Source: Aquimarina spinulae (GTDB lineage Bacteria > Bacteroidota > Bacteroidia > Flavobacteriales > Flavobacteriaceae). From it: DNA of 64,000 nt. Under the pieces are notes generated by a model that worked only from the letters and a program-made list of their open reading frames with translations, was not told the DNA's origin and did no database searches. Shown here in pieces: positions 56,147 to 62,778 of this stretch (position 1 is the first letter of the stretch; each line of letters begins with the position of its first letter). The DNA lies in contig NZ_CALSBP010000003.1 of the NCBI RefSeq assembly GCF_943373825.1, positions 558,001 to 622,000 on the forward strand. The letters are read 5' to 3'. Position numbers and translations under genes: made by a program.

Positions 56147-56881
56147 TTAATATTCATGATTACTTTCATATTCTAATTTCCATTCTTCATTTGTAATTTC
56201 ATAAATCATTGTAAAATTTGCTCCTTCGCCTTTTATTTCAAATTCAATTTCTATACTATCTTTATTTTGATTTATTTCAACAAATTCAATGTAGAATTTA
56301 GGTAAATCATTTTGTTGAAATTCTACGGTCTTATTTCCAATTTTTAAATCGGGGAAATTTGATTGATTTAATCCAAAATAAGGTTTAAAAATTAGTTTTC
56401 TCTCGGGTAATTCATCAAAATGGAGATAGTTAACGACTTTGGGATTGGTAAATGCAGAATTTAAAACGGTTTTTAAATCTGATATAATTTTAGGATTATC
56501 AGTTTTTGTTTGAGGAAATTTAAAATTCCGTTTCTTAGAATTTAGAAATTCACTATTTCTCGACTTGCAATAATCATATCTCATACGCAAATCAATTATA
56601 CAAGAATCTTTATCAATCAGCATTCTTCTTCTAACGTCCAAAGTACCTTTTCCTGTTTTCTTTGCTTTCAAATAAACTGTGTCTCCTTTGATTTCATATT
56701 TTCCTTTAGTATTTGTAAATCCAAAATGACCAGTTGTCACATATTCAAAATTTCCATTGCCATCAAAAATATAACTCCATTTTGTCGAAGCCCAATATCC
56801 AGAATAATTTCCTTTCAGATTCTGTCCAAATACGAATGAACTTAATATTAGAAAAAATATTAATATGGTGGTGTTTTTCAT
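56147..56881 (-). CDS. C12: secreted protein of unknown function
   Basis: 244 residues with a signal peptide (cleavage after FVFGQ). Residues 20-95 form a lipocalin-like beta-rich start (LKGNYSGYWASTKWSYIFDGNGNFEYVTTGHFG). Unknown otherwise. Start 10 bp from the S13 core and stop 9 bp from the S12 core: the gene fills the cassette. Confidence 0.55.
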   Translation of the reverse strand: MKNTTILIFFLILSSFVFGQNLKGNYSGYWASTKWSYIFDGNGNFEYVTTGHFGFTNTKGKYEIKGDTVYLKAKKTGKGTLDVRRRMLIDKDSCIIDLRMRYDYCKSRNSEFLNSKKRNFKFPQTKTDNPKIISDLKTVLNSAFTNPKVVNYLHFDELPERKLIFKPYFGLNQSNFPDLKIGNKTVEFQQNDLPKFYIEFVEINQNKDSIEIEFEIKGEGANFTMIYEITNEEWKLEYESNHEY

Positions 56882-56891
56882 AATTGTAGGT

Positions 56892-57055
56892 AACGTTTAA
56901 TATATGTGTCGTAGCAGAGCAAAATGTTACCAAGCCACCGATATTTTCTGCGTAGATTTTATACATTTATAGAGTTTTAAAATCACTGCGCCATCATAAA
57001 TATACAAGAACCAATCGATTAATCACTAATCAGCTATGATCACATATATGTTGTT
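56892..57055 (-). repeat. attC-like site S13 (family B)
   Basis: 164 bp from AGGTAACG to GTTGTAACAC, with TTTAATATATGTGTCGTAGCA on the left and CACATATATGTTG on the right. Confidence 0.85.
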
Positions 57056-57066
57056 GTAACACGTTT

Positions 57067-57459
57067 TTATTCCGACATTTTTTCGTCCGTCCGTTTTACC
57101 TCGACTGTTTTTTGATTGTAATTGTAGATAGCAAGTCCAGCTGAGAATATTAATACATTCAAGATCAACTTCCCTATTCCGTCCGTTATATCATCTCCAA
57201 TAAATAATTTTATTAGCTTTCCAAGAATTACAAGTCCGCCTCCCAGCATTAGTATTACGGCCGAGACATTAATTCCCATTTTAGCATGCTTATGTCTCAT
57301 CAAAACTAAGACTAGAACTATTATTTGAATTAAAGTAGGAATGAGCGCAATCAAACTTTTAGAAATCAAAAATGTGTATAGATTCCAGCAAATTAAAAGT
57401 CCGAGTGTAGCTATTATTAAAACTTGAAATGTTTGGTTTTTGAAAAATGTTTTTTCCAT
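57067..57459 (-). CDS. C13: four-helix membrane protein
   Basis: 130 residues with four hydrophobic helices (VLIIATLGLLICWNLYTFLI, LIALIPTLIQIIVLVLVLM, INVSAVILMLGGGLVILGKLI, LILNVLIFSAGLAIYNYN). No family recognised. Stop 12 bp from the S13 core. Confidence 0.55.
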   Translation of the reverse strand: MEKTFFKNQTFQVLIIATLGLLICWNLYTFLISKSLIALIPTLIQIIVLVLVLMRHKHAKMGINVSAVILMLGGGLVILGKLIKLFIGDDITDGIGKLILNVLIFSAGLAIYNYNQKTVEVKRTDEKMSE

Positions 57460-57484
57460 TGGTTGGTTTTGGTAAATGTGTTAC

Positions 57485-57596
57485 AACGTGTTTGTGTATG
57501 GTTAGGACTAAGTTAGTAAACAAAAACGAACCAGAGGAAAATCCGTAGGATTTTCCGAGTACACACAGAACAAGCAATTAAATATACACGTTGTTG
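57485..57596 (-). repeat. attC-like site S14 (family A)
   Basis: 112 bp from TTACAACGTG to GTTGTGTAC. Apex GGAAAATCC-gtag-GGATTTTCC; outer arms as in S3 and S10. Confidence 0.85.
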
Positions 57597-57614
57597 TGTA
57601 CAGTGCTTTTTATT

Positions 57615-58034
57615 CTAATTTTCAATTATTTCCTTTGTTTTAATATATTCAAAGTCATTTCCACCTAAATAGTTTATTGTTCCCAAATAGACAGAACAGT
57701 TCAAGGTTAAATGGATTTGATTTGCTATTTCTTCTAAAAGTCCGTCAGAGGGTTCGATATTCTCATACATTAACATTATTGAAATCGGTTCTTTTAAATT
57801 TTCTTTTTTTTGTTCAACACTCCCTTCTTTAAAATCACTCCAATAAGAATGTTTTCTAGAAATATTGAATTCATAGGACAAGTCAATTGAATGCGCCTCA
57901 ATCCATTCAAAAACATTTTCATAATCGTATTGAAATTCCTCGATTAGTTTTTTATTATAAAATTCGGTTGCGATATCTTCAAGAGGTTTTTCTGAATAAA
58001 ACCATAGTTTATAATTCTTTCTATTTGTTTTCAT
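57615..58034 (-). CDS. C14: small cytoplasmic protein of unknown function
   Basis: 139 residues, no signal peptide. Acidic and aromatic (YKLWFYSEKPLEDIATEFYNK, LNCSVYLGTINYLGGNDFEYIKT). Composition is like small immunity or antitoxin proteins; no family identified. Start 14 bp from S15 core. Confidence 0.55.
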   Translation of the reverse strand: MKTNRKNYKLWFYSEKPLEDIATEFYNKKLIEEFQYDYENVFEWIEAHSIDLSYEFNISRKHSYWSDFKEGSVEQKKENLKEPISIMLMYENIEPSDGLLEEIANQIHLTLNCSVYLGTINYLGGNDFEYIKTKEIIEN

Positions 58035-58048
58035 AGGGCATTGTATAC

Positions 58049-58108
58049 AACGTTTAGTGTAAAATGCGTTTGCATCCCAAAAGGTGCATATGCATTATAC
58101 AAATTGTT
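58049..58108 (-). repeat. attC-like site S15 (short type)
   Basis: 60 bp from ATACAACG to GTTATGT. Centre AATGCGTTTGCATCCC-AAAA-GGTGCATATGCATT forms one long bulged hairpin. Confidence 0.75.
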
Positions 58109-58117
58109 ATGTATTTT

Positions 58118-58642
58118 TCATTTTTTATTTAGCGTAGAATAAATTTTCATCAATTTATCCAAGTCATTTTTAGTTGTTGCATTTCCAAAAGCATGAATCT
58201 TTTCGTTCCAAATTTCATTACTTTCATTGATTATAATAGATTGCATTGAAAATTCACCATTACAATCATAAATTCTCCATTTTCTTTGCTTATTAAAAAC
58301 TTCACTTTCCGAAAATTCTGTTTTACAGTCATCATTATCTGGTGCAAATTCACTCGGATGATAACCAAGATAAAAACCGCCTGAGAGATTTTGTACGCTA
58401 TTTGTATCTATATGCTTGAAATGGTACACTTTAAAGTCAGGACCCAAATTTTCCTCAATCTTGTAATTCGTTGGTAAGGAAATGTACAAGTTACTCCCCC
58501 CGATTTTGGTTTCAATTAAGTTTTTTTTAAATAAATCAATAACAGGATCAGAATTAGGCTTGCTCTTCGATTCCTTTTTATTACAAGAGTATAATAAAAC
58601 TACAGTCAAAAACATAGAGAGTAATACTTTTTTTTCATTCAT
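58118..58642 (-). CDS. C15: lipoprotein of unknown function
   Basis: 174 residues from ATG 58642 (lipoprotein signal TVVLLYSCNKKES); ATG 58657 would add MSFQN and is an alternative. The body has 'KIGGSNLYISLPTNYKIEENLGPDFKVYHFKHID', resembling a PsbP/SMI-like small alpha-beta fold seen in secreted unknowns. Stop 12 bp from the S15 core. Confidence 0.55.
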   Translation of the reverse strand: MNEKKVLLSMFLTVVLLYSCNKKESKSKPNSDPVIDLFKKNLIETKIGGSNLYISLPTNYKIEENLGPDFKVYHFKHIDTNSVQNLSGGFYLGYHPSEFAPDNDDCKTEFSESEVFNKQRKWRIYDCNGEFSMQSIIINESNEIWNEKIHAFGNATTKNDLDKLMKIYSTLNKK

Positions 58643-58670
58643 ATTTTGAAAACTCATTTTAATTATACAC

Positions 58671-58835
58671 AACGCCAAATATATGAATCGGAGCAAGGCA
58701 AGTATACCTTAACCAATCGATCTATCTGCGCATTTTTATTTCTTGTTTAATTTATAAAAATTTAGCGCCACCACAAAAAGGAAATAACCTTTCGATCTAG
58801 CACTAAAACTTTGCTCTGATTTCATATATAATGTT
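58671..58835 (-). repeat. attC-like site S16 (family D)
   Basis: 165 bp from ACACAACGCC to GTTAGAC. Arms ATATATGAATCGGAGCAA and TTGCTCTGATTTCATATAT; close match to S1, 17 kb away. Confidence 0.85.
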
Positions 58836-58844
58836 AGACACAGG

Positions 58845-59612
58845 CTATTTTTCCCATATCTTCCGTATTAATTTGATTATTGGTAGTTTGCCAGGAGAGT
58901 TTTTTTTCTCTTCCTTAGGCTCATCACTTATGGTAACTTTTTTGTAATTTTTCTCAATATAATCCCATTCATCCATATCAGGTTGTTTTAGGTCTGATCC
59001 ACCTCTATGAGGATGTTGAACATAATCTTCAGGAGGTTTTGGTAAACTTTTTTTGCAAGAATCTGAACAAACATTTACTAACAAAGGAACTATATCGGTA
59101 GCTACACCTAATGTTATCCAATATTGACTATTGTCGATAAAAGACATTTCTCTTTTACAAATACTACAATTAATTATATCAGAAGTGTATTTTACAGGAT
59201 TATGATTTAATCTAGGGAATCCCTTTCTGTTTTTATAGTTCCCGTATAATGCTCTAGTACTTATTCTGCTGTCTTTTAGGTTTTTACAATTAGTTATTTC
59301 ATAAGGAAGCCAATTTAAATCGTAAGAACCGTAAGGGTCAAAATATTCAAGAGATTCCATTTCTCCAATTTCAGGAGGTATTCTTTTTAAGTTACTTCCA
59401 TAAAGCCCGATTTTTTTCACTCTTTTGAGTTTGGATATAGATTTTGGAAGGGTATATATTTGAGAGAATAATTCATCACCTAGATACTCTTTGGGAACAA
59501 ATTCATCAGATCCGTTTTTAGCTATCAGTTCAACATATTCACATAATTTTTGCCAAGCGACAGAATCTCTATTTTGAAAATTGTTTGGAATTTTTGAGAT
59601 TGTATTAGTCAT
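58845..59612 (-). CDS. C16: leucine-rich-repeat-like protein with a Cys cluster
   Basis: 255 residues from ATG 59612; the 15 codons before it belong to S17. Residues 45-105 hold LRR-like turns (LPKSISKLKRVKKIGLYGSNLKRIPPEIGEMESLEYF, LPYEITNCKNLKDSRI). A later C-x2-C and C-x3-C set (IINCSICKREMSF, NVCSDSCKKSL) could bind zinc. No signal peptide. Function unknown; possibly an immunity or binding protein. Confidence 0.6.
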   Translation of the reverse strand: MTNTISKIPNNFQNRDSVAWQKLCEYVELIAKNGSDEFVPKEYLGDELFSQIYTLPKSISKLKRVKKIGLYGSNLKRIPPEIGEMESLEYFDPYGSYDLNWLPYEITNCKNLKDSRISTRALYGNYKNRKGFPRLNHNPVKYTSDIINCSICKREMSFIDNSQYWITLGVATDIVPLLVNVCSDSCKKSLPKPPEDYVQHPHRGGSDLKQPDMDEWDYIEKNYKKVTISDEPKEEKKNSPGKLPIIKLIRKIWEK

Positions 59613-59631
59613 ATTATTTGTGCTTGTGTCT

Positions 59632-59690
59632 AACGTTAAGTATATGAAGCGTAACATCCCGTAGGGTGTTATGATTTCATATACAGTGTT
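59632..59690 (-). repeat. attC-like site S17 (short type, 59 bp)
   Basis: From GTCTAACG to GTTAGGT. GTATATGAA and TTCATATAC pair exactly; CGTAACATCCC and GGGTGTTATG pair with one extrahelical base; apex GTA. This looks like a classical attC hairpin with bulges. The TAA stop of the C17 gene lies inside its GTTA core. Confidence 0.85.
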
Positions 59691-60687
59691 AGGTGCTTTT
59701 TATTTTATTTTTCACTAATTCCGCCGCAGTTTTGGCAAAGGATTTAGTAATTAGTTTCAATTCCTTCTTTTCTAATTCATTAGTTATTTGGTTATAGTCT
59801 TTTAAAAAATCCTCGACTACATCTTTATTAAACATACCCAATACTCTTCCGAAATCCTTTTGAGAAATTTCTCCAATTTTACTCACAACATTATTCAATC
59901 TATTTTCAGTCACATATGTAAGAATAGCTTCTTGAAGTTTAATTACTTTATCAGAAAGTTCATCTTCCAATTTTATAGATTTATGATACTTTTTATTTTC
60001 AGACCATTTCTCATTTTTGTTCTTAAGAATAACTCGGACACCATTATTAAAGTGTCGTGTCTTTGATGGTTTAATAACCACTCCTTCCACAACATTTGGA
60101 GTTAAATCAGGAAGGTTAAGTTCTTTTGGCAGAGTTGAATTAAAATCATTTGGATAATCTAGACATTCTTTTAAATCTCCTCTGAAAATTGTTTTAGCGT
60201 GAAGTATTTTTTGTTTTTCAAAATGACTATTCACTACATCAACATCTAAATATGTTTCTGAATTGATTAAAATATCAAAAGCATAGAAGTGATTTTTAGG
60301 GCTATAAAAAATTCCTTTTTGAACCATTATTGCTTTTCTATCAATTTCAACTTCTTTGTGAGGATAATCACCTCCAATAATTTCTCCGAAAATTGTTAGT
60401 TGCTTTAAATTCTCAATTTCATTTTTTAAATCTGACCAAATGTTTTTAAGCTTTGGTTTTAACTCCTTTAGAATTAAATCGTGATTGAAAAATTTTTCTT
60501 CATTAGTAATTTGGTCAGTTCTTTTTGCAGAAAAATAATCATCACCATTCGTCGACCAATAACTTAGATTCGCTCCATGTACCTTTTCTTGAACAATAAA
60601 TTCATCATTCCAAAATTCATGACCCTTTATTCTGTCAATAAATTCGTCGCGGTAAGTGTTTTCTATAGAAGTGTATTTTTTGAACAT
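59689..60687 (-). CDS. C17: RNA ligase, T4 Rnl2 family
   Basis: 332 residues from ATG 60687 (T4 Rnl2 has 334). MFKKYTSIEN matches the T4 start, and the nucleotidyl lysine is K35 in EKVHGAN (motif I, KxxG), the same position as in T4 Rnl2. Further motifs: FGEIIGGDYP, FYAFDILI (III), GVVIKPS (IV), VILKNKNEKWSE (V), and the C-terminal VISKIGEI-like NNVVSKIGEISQKDFGRVLGM helix block. It joins 3'-OH and 5'-phosphate RNA ends, probably at nicks. The stop TAA falls in the attC core. Confidence 0.92.
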   Translation of the reverse strand: MFKKYTSIENTYRDEFIDRIKGHEFWNDEFIVQEKVHGANLSYWSTNGDDYFSAKRTDQITNEEKFFNHDLILKELKPKLKNIWSDLKNEIENLKQLTIFGEIIGGDYPHKEVEIDRKAIMVQKGIFYSPKNHFYAFDILINSETYLDVDVVNSHFEKQKILHAKTIFRGDLKECLDYPNDFNSTLPKELNLPDLTPNVVEGVVIKPSKTRHFNNGVRVILKNKNEKWSENKKYHKSIKLEDELSDKVIKLQEAILTYVTENRLNNVVSKIGEISQKDFGRVLGMFNKDVVEDFLKDYNQITNELEKKELKLITKSFAKTAAELVKNKIKST

Positions 60688-60709
60688 TTCCTTTTTTCTA
60701 ATTGCACCT

Positions 60710-60896
60710 AACGGCTCGGCTATGGTTAGTGCGGAAATTAAAAGTAACGAACTTTCGATTAAGCACTTAGCCAAAACTTTTTATTTTGTTTTATCTTTTT
60801 TGTTCTAAAGCCAAATCAAAAGATTTGGCGGACTTTATAAAAATACACTAAACTTTGGATTAAGAATCAACCCCCGTATTAATTATAGCCTATGTT
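60710..60896 (-). repeat. attC-like site S18 (family C)
   Basis: 187 bp from CACCTAACGGCTCGGCTATGG to GTTAGCA; contains TTCGATTAAGCACTTAGCC and CAAATCTTTTGATTTGG-type inner arms. Confidence 0.85.
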
Positions 60897-60903
60897 AGCA
60901 ACT

Positions 60904-61800
60904 TTAATTTATATTCAATTCAGTCGAAATATTAACTTCTTTCTTTGAATTTTTATCTTTCAGTTTTGCAGTCAATCTGCAAGGGTTATTTATCTCTCCT
61001 TTTGTAAAAGTAAGTTTAGCGGTTACTTGACTTTTCAAATCTTTAGGATTTACTCCGACGTCTTCATAAGCACTTAAAAGATTTGAATTCGAAAGTATTT
61101 TGTTTCCATTGTTATCGGTTAAGTCAACTGAGAAAATTGGAAAAACCTTATCATCGGTTAATTCTAAACCTTCAATGTCATTAAGTATCAAAATAAAAAG
61201 ATGTTCAGAACTTATATTACTTTTAAAAACAGGTTGTTTTAGAGTTTCATTCCATAAATAAATAGTTGAATATTCAATTCCATTGCTTTTCACATCTAAT
61301 AAGTCGTTTTCCTTAACAGTAAATGGCAGTTCATAATTAAATGTTCCGTCTCCTTTTTTATCGGTAATCTCAACGAGCACTTTATACTTTTCATCATTTT
61401 GATTTGGTAAAGCAGAAATAAAATTCGCTTGTAATTGAAGAGGCGAAAGATCAGTTCCGTTATTTAAGCTTTTCAGTAGGTTTTGATTAGAGAAAACCGT
61501 GTCTTTATCATTTTTGACAATGTACATTGATAATTCTGGATAGGTTTTTCCATTGGAATGGGTTAATCCAGAAACATTGTTAAATATCAGGTTTACGTCT
61601 TCGCCAAAAACAAATTTATTTCTATTGTCGGTTTCTCCGTTAACCTCTATTGCAATATCATCAACTCCAATTCCATCACCTCTGGAATATGCTCCTGTAG
61701 TCAAATCTTTGTTTACTGATTGATTAAATTGACAAGAACTAAATGTTACAATTACTATTAATAGAATAAGTATTCTAATTTTCTGCATTTGGTTTTTCAT
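60904..61800 (-). CDS. C18: lipoprotein of unknown function
   Basis: 298 residues. Lipoprotein signal (VIVTFSSCQFNQ). Beta-rich body with two similar halves (GIGVDDIAIEVNGETDNRNKFVFGEDVNLIFNNVSGLT and KSNGIEYSTIYLWNETLKQPVFKSNISSEHLFILILNDIEGLE), suggesting two immunoglobulin-like domains. Start 10 bp from S19 core, stop 9 bp from S18 core. Confidence 0.6.
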   Translation of the reverse strand: MKNQMQKIRILILLIVIVTFSSCQFNQSVNKDLTTGAYSRGDGIGVDDIAIEVNGETDNRNKFVFGEDVNLIFNNVSGLTHSNGKTYPELSMYIVKNDKDTVFSNQNLLKSLNNGTDLSPLQLQANFISALPNQNDEKYKVLVEITDKKGDGTFNYELPFTVKENDLLDVKSNGIEYSTIYLWNETLKQPVFKSNISSEHLFILILNDIEGLELTDDKVFPIFSVDLTDNNGNKILSNSNLLSAYEDVGVNPKDLKSQVTAKLTFTKGEINNPCRLTAKLKDKNSKKEVNISTELNIN

Positions 61801-61810
61801 TATTGTTGCT

Positions 61811-61992
61811 AACGTTTAGCTATGCGTAGTGCGGGAGCAAAAAATCACAGGTTTTCGATCTAGCACTTAGCCAAAGTTTATGTTTTGTTTTTATCTTTTC
61901 TAAAATACTAAATTTAAATCTTTGGCGACATACCAAATAAGCAACAATCTTTGAATTAAACCAAAACCCCGCATTATCGTATAGGTGTTGTT
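61811..61992 (-). repeat. attC-like site S19 (family C)
   Basis: 182 bp from TGCTAACG to GTTAGGC. Left arm TTTAGCTATGCGTAGTGCGGG, right arm CCCCGCATTATCGTATAGGTG: they pair with few mismatches. Confidence 0.85.
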
Positions 61993-62000
61993 AGGCAACG

Positions 62001-62588
62001 TTAATAACCGAGTATTTCTTTTCGTTCAGGGCAATCCTCAGTTTTACATAAAATTTTGCCATCGTGATTCTTACTCTTATCATAAACTTTTAGAATGTTG
62101 AACAACTTATGTTTTATATAATCGTATTCAAATGTTTTTTCGTTAAAGATAGAGTCAATTTCTTGTGATTTAAAAAAATCTTCGTGATTTCCATTATTCT
62201 GTTTCATATAATTTGTCAACCTGCCAAAGATTGAGTTTTCAAAATCTTTATGACTCCTGATTACTAAAGGACAATCTAAAACTCCTTCGAATTCTAAACC
62301 ATTTATACTATCGAGAAAGGAATATTGATTTTCCAAATAGATGTAATCATAATTATTATCAGATAATTCAAAGAAAAAATCCTTATAACTCTTGCCAGTT
62401 GAGTCTTTTAATAATCTGCTTTTTATAAGTTCGTTTTCAAATCCTTTTATATAACGTCTGATAGATTTTCCGTCAACAGTCACATTTTCAGAATAGCATT
62501 TATTATAAATGTCAGATATTTTCTCGTTTTGACAACTAAAAAGTAAGATTGAAATTAATGATATTATCAAGTATGATTCTTTTTTCAT
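62001..62588 (-). CDS. C19: lipoprotein of unknown function (recombinase-proximal cassette)
   Basis: 195 residues from ATG 62588 (lipoprotein signal SILLFSCQNEK); ten codons upstream belong to the junction. Body is charged, with FENSIFGRLTNYMKQNNGNHEDFF. Unknown. As the first cassette after the recombinase it would be the most recently captured in an ordinary integron. Confidence 0.55.
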   Translation of the reverse strand: MKKESYLIISLISILLFSCQNEKISDIYNKCYSENVTVDGKSIRRYIKGFENELIKSRLLKDSTGKSYKDFFFELSDNNYDYIYLENQYSFLDSINGLEFEGVLDCPLVIRSHKDFENSIFGRLTNYMKQNNGNHEDFFKSQEIDSIFNEKTFEYDYIKHKLFNILKVYDKSKNHDGKILCKTEDCPERKEILGY

Positions 62589-62598
62589 AATGTTGCCT

Positions 62599-62640
62599 AA
62601 CAACAGAATATACGACATATGTCCTATATATTCTATTTAT
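62599..62640 (-). other. attI-like recombination junction
   Basis: The first cassette's core (GTTGCCTAAC, 62592-62601) abuts a 30-bp near-palindrome, 62605-62634: AGAATATA, then GACATATGTC in the middle, then TATATTCT. No long attC-like hairpin follows. In position and simplicity it fits an attI site with two recombinase-binding arms around a core. About 140 bp to the recombinase stop contain no gene. Confidence 0.55.
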
Positions 62641-62778
62641 TATATTCCCACTTTGGGGATATTTATGTTTTTTGATCTATAATTTACAAAAATAAAGTCT
62701 TTATTCTCTGTTTTGGTACTATTGCTATAAAATGTGATGAAATCAATTGTTTTTGTGACGATTTTGTAAGATATATTT

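Larger units (their letters stand above)
41275..62634 (-). mobile_element. Integron-like cassette array (19 cassettes, C1-C19) with attI candidate
   Basis: From the recombinase at 62779-63906, the minus strand reads attI-like junction, then 19 cassettes in series. Each is gene(s) plus a palindromic attC-like site (S19 nearest the recombinase, S1 most distal). All sites run from an AAC to a GTT core in plus-strand view, and each cassette's ends are reverse complements (10 of 19 identical over 7 nt, 7 with one mismatch). Nearly all genes lie on the minus strand, fill the cassettes end to end and show no common ancestry. This is the structure of an integron, except that the recombinase lacks IntI hallmarks. 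Distal end is the GATAAC at 41272-41277. Confidence 0.8.

Noticed and set aside
41275..62634. The repeats could be a CRISPR array or simple REP/MITE elements
   Set aside because: Units are 59-270 bp, of several families, palindromic over their full length, and flank genes of varying size; no regular short spacers, no cas genes, and cassette ends pair with each other, which MITEs do not predict.
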